NCBI GenBank assembly: GCA_017451225.1
Contig: JAFSPZ010000049.1
Coordinates: 1-64,000, forward strand
Direction: 5' to 3'
From: Muribaculaceae bacterium
GTDB taxonomy: Bacteria > Bacteroidota > Bacteroidia > Bacteroidales > Muribaculaceae
Length of the DNA stretch: 64,000 nucleotides
The notes below the pieces were generated by a model. It searched no databases. It was given only the letters and a program-made list of their open reading frames with translations, and was not told the origin of the DNA. The position numbers were made by a program, and so were the translations under genes. Positions within the stretch are counted from its first letter, which is position 1. Each line of letters starts with the position of its first letter. This document shows positions 54,914-62,656 of this stretch, in pieces.

Positions 54914-56299
54914 GTTTTCTATCATCTCAACCTCATGCCTGAACTTCTTCTCAATCGAGAGCCGCTGCTCTATCTGCTTGCATGCATGAAGCACAGTGGC
55001 ATGATCACGCGACAGCTTCTGACCAATATTGGTCGAAGACATCTGAGTGTTCTTCTTTGTCAAGTACATCACAAGCTGGCGGGCATCGCTAATCTCACGT
55101 TTTCTAGACTTGCCATATATCAGTTCCTTATCAATATTATAGAACCGAGACACCGTCTCAGTAATGAGCTCAAACGACATCTGCTTCTTGTTGACATTGA
55201 CTGTATTGCCAACTACCGACTGAGCCAAATCAAGACTGATATCTTGATTCAGCATTGTTGCGTGAGCAAGAAGGGCGACAACGATTCCCTCAAGATCACG
55301 AACACTCTCGGTTACATTCTGTGCAATGAAATCAATTACTTCGTCATCAAGCGACAGGCCATCTTGCGAAGCTTTCATCTTAAGTACACCTCGGCGCAAC
55401 TCATAATCAGGCTTATATAGCTCAACTGTCATTCCCCACTTAAAACGGGAAATAAGACGAGGTACCATTCCATCCATATCCGAAGGACGGCAGTCGCTCG
55501 ACATGATTAGCTGTTTTTGGTTTTGATGTAGATGATTAAAAATGTGGAAGAAGGCATTTTGGGTACCCTGCTTTCCAGCTAGTTCCTGAATGTCATCAAG
55601 TATGAGGACATCAATACTTTGATAGAAACTGATAAAGTCATTAACTTTATTGTTCTTTACTGCTGTTGTGTACTGAAGCTCAAAAATACGGGATGTGGTG
55701 TAAAGCACACGCGTACGAGGACGAAGCTCTTTGATCTTAATTCCAATGGCCTGAATGAGATGTGTTTTGCCTACGCCAGTTGGACCAAAAACAAACATTG
55801 GATTAAATGTCTTGCAATTAGGATCCTCGGCAATGGCTTTACCAACACTCACAGCAAGCTTATTGCTCATGCTACCACAATAGTTTTCAAAGGTGTAGCG
55901 AGGATTGAGCTGAGGGTCGATATCATCCATAACCTGCGGCTCAAATGGATTGGCAAGCTGCTGGGTTTGACGAGTGACGCTACTGCTAAGCTTGGCACTT
56001 GAATGGTCATGCTCGATTGTGACCGATGAACTTGGGGTGTCCTCTATAATATTATAGGTGTAGAATAGCTTTACACTGCTTCCATAAACTCGCCTCAGCG
56101 TAGCACTGAACAACTGGAAGTAGTTCTGCTCTATTTGTTGAACAAAGAACTGTGAAGGCAGTTTCAACGTGAGCTTGTCATTCTCATAGCTCACGGCAAC
56201 AATAGGAGCAAACCAAGCATTGAATTGCTCGGCATCCAAATTGTCGCGAAGTATCTGAACGCACTTCTTCCACATTAATATGTTCTGTTCCTTATTCAT
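54902..56299 (-). CDS. dnaA: Chromosomal replication initiator protein DnaA
   Basis: A 465-residue AAA+ initiator that opens the replication origin. Domain I (about 1-90) holds WKKCVQILRDNLDAEQFNAWF; domain II is a short linker; domain III has Walker [12 protein letters not shown] near 169-179 and Walker B DVLILDDIQELAG near 229-241. Domain IV holds the DNA-binding signature STNIGQKLSRDHATVLHAC near 424-442. The start ATG is at 56299. No cluster of DnaA boxes is seen nearby, in line with the weak link between dnaA and oriC in this phylum. Confidence 0.97.
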   Translation of the reverse strand: MNKEQNILMWKKCVQILRDNLDAEQFNAWFAPIVAVSYENDKLTLKLPSQFFVQQIEQNYFQLFSATLRRVYGSSVKLFYTYNIIEDTPSSSVTIEHDHSSAKLSSSVTRQTQQLANPFEPQVMDDIDPQLNPRYTFENYCGSMSNKLAVSVGKAIAEDPNCKTFNPMFVFGPTGVGKTHLIQAIGIKIKELRPRTRVLYTTSRIFELQYTTAVKNNKVNDFISFYQSIDVLILDDIQELAGKQGTQNAFFHIFNHLHQNQKQLIMSSDCRPSDMDGMVPRLISRFKWGMTVELYKPDYELRRGVLKMKASQDGLSLDDEVIDFIAQNVTESVRDLEGIVVALLAHATMLNQDISLDLAQSVVGNTVNVNKKQMSFELITETVSRFYNIDKELIYGKSRKREISDARQLVMYLTKKNTQMSSTNIGQKLSRDHATVLHACKQIEQRLSIEKKFRHEVEMIENELR

Positions 56300-56580
56300 T
56301 TAACTTCATTCACCCGGCTTAGAAGGGCTTGTTTTAGCAGTACAAAGTTCGCACGATATTTTCAAAAAAAAAAACAATAAAAAATTTGCTTTTTAAAAAA
56401 GTTTATAAAGTATCTAAAAGTCAACAAGTTATCCAGCACCCTAACATGCCATATCATGAATCATTTGCAGAAATCTATAATTCAATCAATTAAACAAATC
56501 AACCTACCCAAAACAATCTTAAAGACCCAAAATCATAGGGTCCTTATATGCTTTATTATCTGCCTTTTCATCAAGAAAAG
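56300..56580. other. AT-rich spacer upstream of dnaA
   Basis: No gene is seen. One DnaA-box-like site (TTATCCA at 56429-56435) might serve dnaA autoregulation. GACCC/GGGTC (about 56525-56541) could form a small hairpin. A degenerate minus-strand -7 box GAACTTTG (56350-56343) lies 44 bases ahead of dnaA. No repeated origin-type motifs are visible. Confidence 0.35.
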
Positions 56581-56583
56581 TAA

Positions 56584-56623
56584 AAAATAAAAAAATGCTT
56601 ATTTAGAACAGTTCCAAATAAGC
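56584..56623 (-). terminator. Terminator after the MlaD-family gene
   Basis: A 13-base stem, nearly perfect (56597-56609 with 56611-56623), is followed on the minus strand by ATTTTTTTATTTTTT (56596-56582). It lies 24 bases past the MlaD-family stop codon and insulates dnaA. Confidence 0.85.
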
Positions 56624-56646
56624 TATATTTTTTACCCCTACTATAA

Positions 56647-57609
56647 TTAGAACACTTTTATGGTTATATAACGTTTAGGGTTGGCTTTAATATCATTCAA
56701 CAATGAATCAAGACTCATGACTGCACCATTGGCGTTGTCATACAGTTGACGGTCATTGAGCATCAAACCCAATGTCGAATTGCGGTCATTGAGTTTTGAG
56801 TTCAACTCAGCTGTAAGCTGCTTTAAATTTGCCAATGTTGCATTCAAGTCATTGATAGTTGTCTGAAGCTGATGAGTAGGAAGTTCATTGACCTTGGTAT
56901 TCAAAGTAGAACTCATAGTTTGAAAGTTTGTCATAGTGCTGTTAGCCTTAGACGAAATGCCAGTCAAACCATTCATAACACCAGGGACACTACCGTTTAA
57001 GTTTTGTGACAACTTAGACAGGTTGTTCATGAGCACTGTTAAATCTTCAGCGCTAGAATTTATTTTTGATACTATATCGTCAAACTGAGATACCGAATTA
57101 CCTAATGCAGGATTACCCACAAGTGTATTGACATTGTTTAAGATGTCATTCACCTTCGGCATAATTTCATTAACTTGAGGCATAAGCTCCGCACTCACCT
57201 TGTCCATCAATCCTGATGTCATTGTTGATGGAATCTCATCTCCAACCTTGTGATAAGCTTTGCCTTGGGCAAGATTCAACACTAATGAAGGAGAGCCAAG
57301 CAGTTCCGATGACAGTGCTACCGACGAGCCCATGGGTATCTTCAATTCCTCGTCAAGACTCATCTTCACAATTATCTCATTAGACTTGTAGTCGTAATTG
57401 ATCTCTTTAACAAGCCCCACCTGATAGCCATTGACTGTTACGGGAGCCGACACATTCAAACCATTAATCTTTTCAAATTTTGCAACATAATAGTTTGATG
57501 GTTCAAATAGGTTCACACCCTTTAAAAACTCTATGCCCCAATAAAGCAATCCTAATCCCAATACCACAATCAGGGCTATTATAACGTTTTTATTGAATAT
57601 TGACTTCAT
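56647..57609 (-). CDS. MCE/MlaD-family lipid-transport protein
   Basis: A 320-residue protein with one N-terminal membrane anchor (about 8-25, VIIALIVVLGLGLLYWGIEF). An MCE domain (about 35-115) contains the INGLNVSAPVTVNGYQVGLV segment (20-residue core) typical of MlaD. The rest (about 120-300) is a coiled-coil with many Leu/Asn repeats, as in PqiB/YebT-type MCE proteins. It probably binds phospholipids in transport between the two membranes. No MlaE/MlaF partner is in the window. A -7 box TAAATTTG (57661-57654, minus) lies 45 bases upstream. Confidence 0.88.
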   Translation of the reverse strand: MKSIFNKNVIIALIVVLGLGLLYWGIEFLKGVNLFEPSNYYVAKFEKINGLNVSAPVTVNGYQVGLVKEINYDYKSNEIIVKMSLDEELKIPMGSSVALSSELLGSPSLVLNLAQGKAYHKVGDEIPSTMTSGLMDKVSAELMPQVNEIMPKVNDILNNVNTLVGNPALGNSVSQFDDIVSKINSSAEDLTVLMNNLSKLSQNLNGSVPGVMNGLTGISSKANSTMTNFQTMSSTLNTKVNELPTHQLQTTINDLNATLANLKQLTAELNSKLNDRNSTLGLMLNDRQLYDNANGAVMSLDSLLNDIKANPKRYITIKVF

Positions 57610-57731
57610 TGTATATATAGTGCTTTTTGCATTCAGATTAATATTACAACTTGCAAATTTACGAATTATTTTTTAACTAACTTGTATTCCAAATTGACTT
57701 TATTGTTGTAAAAAAGTATAAAACGACCATT

Positions 57732-59177
57732 TTAATCCCATGCATCAAGGTCTTTTTCCACCTCAGGAAGCATCGATTTGTTGAACACAGGACTTTTTTT
57801 GCCTTCGCTTTTTTGCTTTCGGTAGTCCTTCAACAAAATGAATGCATACTTGCCTAGGAATACAATAGCAATCAAGTTGCACAACGTTATCAATGCCATG
57901 CAAACTTCGCCGAAATTCCACACAAGCCCTAAACTAGCCACAGCGCCAAGCATCACCATTACTCCTCCCGACAAAACACGAAACACCTCAAGAACCCAAC
58001 GTTTTCGGGTCAAGAACAAAATATTCGCTTCTCCATAGTAATAATTGCCTAAGATGCTACTGAAAGCAAAAAACAAAATGGCTATAGCCAGAAAAATCTT
58101 GCCACTTGAGCCTATCTGAGACTCTAATGCGCTTTGAGTCAACACTATGCCAGCCTCACAACCAGGTTGATAAACTCCGCTCAGTAAGATAATAAATGCT
58201 GTGCATGAACACACCAGCAAGGTATCAGTAAACACACCTAACGACTGAATTAGCCCCTGCTTCACAGGATGAGACACAGTGGCTGTGGCAGCGACATTGG
58301 GCGCAGAGCCCTCTCCTGCCTCATTGCTGAAAAGCCCTCTTTTTATTCCTTCTCGCATTGCAACGCCAACCATGCCGCCAGCAACCTGCTCAATTCCAAA
58401 AGCGTTATCAACTATCAATGCAAGTACCCCAGGAATCTTTTCATAATTCATAACCACTATCACAAAAGCAAGCAGGAAATAGCCTATTGCCATTACTGGA
58501 ACAAGAATACTGCTCACACGGGCAATGCGGTGTAGCCCGCCAAAGACTATCACAAGCGAAATAACTGTCAAAACCACACCCACTATCACTGGGTCGAAAT
58601 TAAATGCATTATGCAATGCCTCGGCTATTGTATTGCTCTGTATGGAATTATAGGACAATCCAAAGGTCAGGGTTATGAGCACTGCAAAGAGTGCCGACAT
58701 CCACTTGTTGTGCATTCCATGAAGGATGTAATAGGCAGGACCTCCAATGAAGGATTCCCCATTGCGACGCTTAAACAACTGAGCCAAAGTCGACTCAACA
58801 AAGGCCGTAGCCGCACCAATCAAAGCTATAATCCACATCCAGAAAACGGCACCAGGACCACCTACGGCTATGGCACCAGACACTCCGGCCAGATTGCCGG
58901 TTCCCACACGAGTAGCAACCGACACCGAAAAAGCTTGAAACGACGATACATGATGCTTTGAATCTCCTTTAGGGACCAATTCCACAAGCAGTCGGAACAT
59001 CTCGCCTATCATGCGAAACTGAACAAATCTTGTCTTGACAGTGAAATACACACCACACAAAACCAGAACTATAATGATACTGTGAAAATTCCATCCCCAC
59101 AAGAAATCATTTATTTGCTCCAAGTATTTGTTTAGAGTGCTTTCGGCCGACAGATATTCCAAGAATGTATCAATCAT
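57732..59177 (-). CDS. Alanine/glycine:cation symporter (AGCS family)
   Basis: A 481-residue inner-membrane protein with about 11 helices. AGCS signatures are seen: SVATRVGTGNLAGVSGAIAV near 88-107 (sodium/substrate site), GGPGAVFWMWIIALIGA near 107-123, FVESTLAQLFKR near 126-137 and SNEAGEGSAPNVAATATV near 283-300. It imports alanine or glycine with Na+ or H+. The sodium gradient made by the NQR complex of this genome could drive it. It is the third gene of a tight operon (gaps of 11 and 16 bases) behind a porin and a substrate-binding protein. Confidence 0.92.
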   Translation of the reverse strand: MIDTFLEYLSAESTLNKYLEQINDFLWGWNFHSIIIVLVLCGVYFTVKTRFVQFRMIGEMFRLLVELVPKGDSKHHVSSFQAFSVSVATRVGTGNLAGVSGAIAVGGPGAVFWMWIIALIGAATAFVESTLAQLFKRRNGESFIGGPAYYILHGMHNKWMSALFAVLITLTFGLSYNSIQSNTIAEALHNAFNFDPVIVGVVLTVISLVIVFGGLHRIARVSSILVPVMAIGYFLLAFVIVVMNYEKIPGVLALIVDNAFGIEQVAGGMVGVAMREGIKRGLFSNEAGEGSAPNVAATATVSHPVKQGLIQSLGVFTDTLLVCSCTAFIILLSGVYQPGCEAGIVLTQSALESQIGSSGKIFLAIAILFFAFSSILGNYYYGEANILFLTRKRWVLEVFRVLSGGVMVMLGAVASLGLVWNFGEVCMALITLCNLIAIVFLGKYAFILLKDYRKQKSEGKKSPVFNKSMLPEVEKDLDAWD

Positions 59178-59193
59178 GGTTTAAATCTTGGGA

Positions 59194-60039
59194 TTATTGT
59201 GCCAGATATTTGTCATAAATTACACGATATTCAGGAAGTTTCTTCACTTTAGCTATCCATTTGTTTAGTTTCTCACACAACTCACGGTCTTCTTTCCTCA
59301 AGGTCAAAGACTGGAACTGAGAAAAACTTATGGCAGTCGAAATGTCTACATTGGGATGAGACTCAGCCATCTTACGAGCTATAGACTCATTAATCACAGC
59401 ATATTTGATATCGCCAGTCGATACCATAAGAAACAATTGTTCGGGACCATAAATCGAATCGGACACGACATGTATGGTGTCGCCTATCTCTCGAGAAAGA
59501 CTCAAAATGCGCTCACGCATGGGCGAACCTTTCACAATGTTCACGGTATCTCCGGCCAAGTCAAGCTGTGATTGAATGACAACTCCATCGGTATTGCGCT
59601 GCACAAGCACTTGCTTATCTAGATACAATGCTGAAGTGAAAAGATAGTGTTTCTTGTTCTCGCGAGTCACAGGATACTGAGCTGCCATAATGTCATAAAG
59701 GCCATTATCCAAACCTTCCAAAGCTTTCTTCAAGCTAACAACGGGATGAAATTTCATTGGCACACCGCAGCTGTCAGAAAGAAGTTTCAAGAATTCATAA
59801 TTGAAACCTCCTAAAGAGTCTCCATAGGCATAATAAGACAAAGGAGAATACTCTATTGCCACATCAAGGGTATCCCCTTTACTGATGTGCTCATTATTTG
59901 CGTTAGACGACAAAGTAACTTTGTCCGAATTGCAATATCTTAATGATACCATCAAAGCTATTACGAGAAGCAACAGACCGCCATACAAATACATCTGCCA
60001 TTTCTTAACTTGAGATAGTTTTTTCAGCATATTCTTCAT
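59194..60039 (-). CDS. Membrane-anchored amino-acid-type substrate-binding protein
   Basis: A 281-residue protein. An N-terminal helix (about 16-34, MYLYGGLLLLVIALMVSL) anchors it; the rest is a SBP_bac_3-type bilobed domain with DTLDVAIEYSPLSYYAY near 53-69, the YDIMAAQYPVTRENK loop near 110-124 and VSTGDIKYAVINESIA near 202-217. No transglycosylase domain follows, unlike MltF. It lies between a porin and an amino-acid symporter, so it may present amino acids, but these symporters are not known to need a binding protein. A sensory role is an alternative. Confidence 0.82.
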   Translation of the reverse strand: MKNMLKKLSQVKKWQMYLYGGLLLLVIALMVSLRYCNSDKVTLSSNANNEHISKGDTLDVAIEYSPLSYYAYGDSLGGFNYEFLKLLSDSCGVPMKFHPVVSLKKALEGLDNGLYDIMAAQYPVTRENKKHYLFTSALYLDKQVLVQRNTDGVVIQSQLDLAGDTVNIVKGSPMRERILSLSREIGDTIHVVSDSIYGPEQLFLMVSTGDIKYAVINESIARKMAESHPNVDISTAISFSQFQSLTLRKEDRELCEKLNKWIAKVKKLPEYRVIYDKYLAQ

Positions 60040-60050
60040 TTTAAATTAAA

Positions 60051-62057
60051 TCAATTTACAAAATCTACCGAGATGCCAAATTGGAACCTGCCAGGGTTTA
60101 ATGGATAGTGAGGAATGGAGAAATAATTATCGCCTCCTATCAGGTCCTTGTTGGCATGGCTGTACATTACATAGAAACGAGCTTTCTTCAACTTGAAGTT
60201 CGCATACACATCGGCAAAGGCAAAGTTGCCACATTCCATTTCATGTTGGTTATAGAAGATCATGGCAGCAGGATTGTAATAAGGCGCATAATACTTAGTA
60301 TAATAATTGCAGTCAACGCCTATCTGCACATCAAGAACGCGAGCCACCTTAAACTTTAAGTACATATTACTGAACAGCGAAAACTTGGGCAAAGGCAGCA
60401 CCTCATCGTTTGAGCTCGTCTGATAGGTAATGTCATTATCCCAGTTGAATATACCAAAACCCAGATGGTTGGAAAGGGATGCACTGAGTACATGAACAGC
60501 ACTTCCACACTGCTCGGGCAAAGCGCTTGAGTTGAAATATATAAACTTGTTCAATGTCTCATATCCCACATTGAATTTCGTGTGTATCCAAGGAAGATCA
60601 AGTATACCCCCTACCCTGAAACGCTGCTCTTTACCAAAATCATTATCCCAAGCATAATGGTTGGATATGAAATGCTTGATAAGATATGGCGGAGCCAGAT
60701 TTTTGAAGTAACCATAAGCTTTAAGACTCACAGTGTCGCCAAAGAGTTTGAAACGGGTAGTGATATCACCTTCCACATTGATATCGCCAGCGACATTGCC
60801 CAAAACACCAAATTGAGCTGTAGCCGAATAGGTCAAAACCGATCCGCGCTGCTTGGTTAGCTGCCCTCCCACCCAGAACAATTGCTGAGTCTTAGTGGCA
60901 TCCACACTCACTGGCAATGGTGTCAAATCTTCGGCTAGTTCGGTCCCGGTAACGCTATCCACGACTTGATAGAACTTTCGCACCTCATGAGTGCCATAAA
61001 CTGCAAAACCAAACTTGGCATATTTGTTGAAACCCTCTAAAAGCGAAACACCGATAGTGTTGCGCAAACGCCAGTAGCGTGTCACTTCATCAGTACCAGC
61101 GAGCGACAAATAGCAGTTCTCAAAATAGGATTGGTCTTGAGCAGCGTTGCTATTAAGGAATGTGTGTTTAACGTTTTTAAAATTGGCAGTCCAAATAAAA
61201 CGCGTTACAGGAATGTAAGTACGCCCAATTATCGTGTCGGTGACTGAATCACGTTCATATCGATAGTGGCCAACATTGTAGCTCTGGTTCAAATAAAACT
61301 CCTGGCCAGTGAGTTTGTTGTGAGCGGCTGTAAGATAGGTTGGAATGCTCTTGTTGTCCACCTTGTTCTCTCCTCCTTGAACACTGGCAGGGTCTGTGAT
61401 ATACAAATCATCAGTAATACCACCATTTTCCTTGCCTAGATAATTATAGCTATTGAAGAAGGTTTGCATCTCATAGCGGTCACCTATGTAACTGCCAAAC
61501 ACGCTCCACATGAAGTTCTTGTCAGCTTGATAGTTGTAAGAACCTTTAGAATAAATATAATCCATCGAGGCACCCAACTGCAATGATTTGCCCACGTTAC
61601 CCGAGAACAACGCTTTTGTGCGGTCTTGATTGCTGTATTTGTTGCCACCTGTGGTGTGGCTTAACAAAGTCATCGGAATACGAGTGTTGTAATATCGCTG
61701 TGTGGACACGCTCGGCAACCAACTCTCTATAGCGTCCTCAAAGAAGAAATCGCTCCTGAATTTGCGTTCAAAAAATATCTGATTCTGACCCGAAGCGCCA
61801 AAATTTCCGGTTGTTGCCCAAGCTTTGCTCTGGTGAGATGGTATCTGCTCCTTGTGATAATTCAGGAACAAAGTGTCAATAGTCGATTCGTAATGAAGCC
61901 CCAACGGCTCGCTAACCGACCACGCATAACTCGGTTCAACTTTTACTTCTTTAGATTTCTTGACCGACGCTTTTGTCAAAGTCTGTGCACTCGCCACAAT
62001 AGGCAAGAGCAAGACGAATATAAGAATAAAATAATATTTAATATGTCTCTTTTCCAT
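60051..62057 (-). CDS. Putative outer-membrane porin (Porin_10 type)
   Basis: A 668-residue protein; I start at the ATG at 62057. Residues 1-24 form a signal peptide ending VASAQ. The mature chain has many alternating aromatic/hydrophobic beta strands (for example QLGASMDYIYSKGSYNYQ, RFVGGILDLPWIHTKF-like strands) and ends with PGRFQFGISVDFVN, a C-terminal aromatic strand typical of barrels. This is the 'putative porin' family common in Bacteroidetes. The operon partners suggest passage of amino acids or similar solutes. A minus -7 box TATCTTTG (62075-62068) lies about 11 bases ahead of the start. Confidence 0.82.
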   Translation of the reverse strand: MEKRHIKYYFILIFVLLLPIVASAQTLTKASVKKSKEVKVEPSYAWSVSEPLGLHYESTIDTLFLNYHKEQIPSHQSKAWATTGNFGASGQNQIFFERKFRSDFFFEDAIESWLPSVSTQRYYNTRIPMTLLSHTTGGNKYSNQDRTKALFSGNVGKSLQLGASMDYIYSKGSYNYQADKNFMWSVFGSYIGDRYEMQTFFNSYNYLGKENGGITDDLYITDPASVQGGENKVDNKSIPTYLTAAHNKLTGQEFYLNQSYNVGHYRYERDSVTDTIIGRTYIPVTRFIWTANFKNVKHTFLNSNAAQDQSYFENCYLSLAGTDEVTRYWRLRNTIGVSLLEGFNKYAKFGFAVYGTHEVRKFYQVVDSVTGTELAEDLTPLPVSVDATKTQQLFWVGGQLTKQRGSVLTYSATAQFGVLGNVAGDINVEGDITTRFKLFGDTVSLKAYGYFKNLAPPYLIKHFISNHYAWDNDFGKEQRFRVGGILDLPWIHTKFNVGYETLNKFIYFNSSALPEQCGSAVHVLSASLSNHLGFGIFNWDNDITYQTSSNDEVLPLPKFSLFSNMYLKFKVARVLDVQIGVDCNYYTKYYAPYYNPAAMIFYNQHEMECGNFAFADVYANFKLKKARFYVMYSHANKDLIGGDNYFSIPHYPLNPGRFQFGISVDFVN

Positions 62058-62278
62058 TATCAAACTGCAAAGATAACAACTTTAACTTAATACACTCATA
62101 TTTATATATAAATATTTATCACTTTTTAATTTAATTGGGTTTTATTCTCATTGATAGGGTCAGAATCAATCATCATCCGCCCTACCCCAGAACCAATCAT
62201 GCAATAAAACAACTCATAATCTTATCCCACCATTTCATACTTTATTTAATATATTTCGTCACATATTCTAATATTTAT

Positions 62279-62310
62279 TTTGAAATCTATTGTTCCTAGT
62301 TGTAATTTTG
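62279..62310 (+). promoter_or_regulatory. Promoter ahead of the 25-residue microprotein
   Basis: TTTG (62279-62282), a 20-base spacer and TAATTTTG (62303-62310) fit the Bacteroidetes consensus exactly. Transcription would start near 62316, 40 bases before the small gene. Confidence 0.55.
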
Positions 62311-62355
62311 ATTTTCAAATATTGAATTTATCAACCATAAAAATACAACAACAAA

Positions 62356-62433
62356 ATGAATTTCTTTCAAGACTCTATTTTTGTAACTGTGATTACCACT
62401 GTTTTGATTTCATTAATCACACTGCTCATGTAA
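62356..62433 (+). CDS. Candidate 25-residue membrane microprotein
   Basis: ATG to TAA encodes MNFFQDSIFVTVITTVLISL followed by ITLLM (25 residues): one membrane helix with a tiny polar N-terminus. It is too short for routine gene finders. Support is an exact housekeeping promoter with a 40-base leader and the clear hydrophobic stretch. Against it, random AT-rich DNA can produce short hydrophobic frames. It precedes the protease degP on the same strand. The role is unknown; regulators of membrane proteins of this size are known in other bacteria. Confidence 0.4.
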   Translation: MNFFQDSIFVTVITTVLISLITLLM

Positions 62434-62549
62434 TCTCATTTATAAAATAATGGAACAAAAAATGACAAAAAAGCATTGTTATCACAAGTCATTATTAAAG
62501 AAACAAAAAAGTCGAACCACTGTTATTAATTTAGATTAAAAACTAGTGG
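62434..62549. other. Spacer between microprotein and degP
   Basis: It contains a 29-codon basic reading frame (62450-62539, MEQKMTKKHCYHKSLLKKQK then SRTTVINLD) of low credibility. An inverted repeat ACCACT (62517-62522) with AGTGGT (62545-62550) brackets AT-rich sequence and may form a weak terminator hairpin. No other feature is seen. Confidence 0.3.
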
Positions 62550-62570
62550 TTTGGCATTGTTTTTGTAATA
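62550..62570 (+). promoter_or_regulatory. Sigma-54-like element upstream of degP (degenerate)
   Basis: TTTGGCATTGTTTTTGTAA has -24 GG at 62553-62554 and, 10 bases on, GT (62565-62566) instead of GC. It shares most positions with the element before the TPR gene at 19.7 kb. Transcription would start near 62577, about 80 bases before degP. Confidence 0.4.
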
Positions 62571-62656
62571 AATGAATGTAATTTTACGTTCAAAACCAAA
62601 AGTTAATTTTAACTATCGCACTTTTAAATACGACAACAATTTTAACATATAAGATT

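Noticed and set aside
56300..56646. Possible replication origin next to dnaA
   Set aside because: Only one partial DnaA box is visible and no repeats or clustered boxes occur.
62450..62539. 29-codon basic frame after the microprotein
   Set aside because: No promoter or codon pattern supports it, and part lies in a possible hairpin; kept only as a note in the spacer entry.
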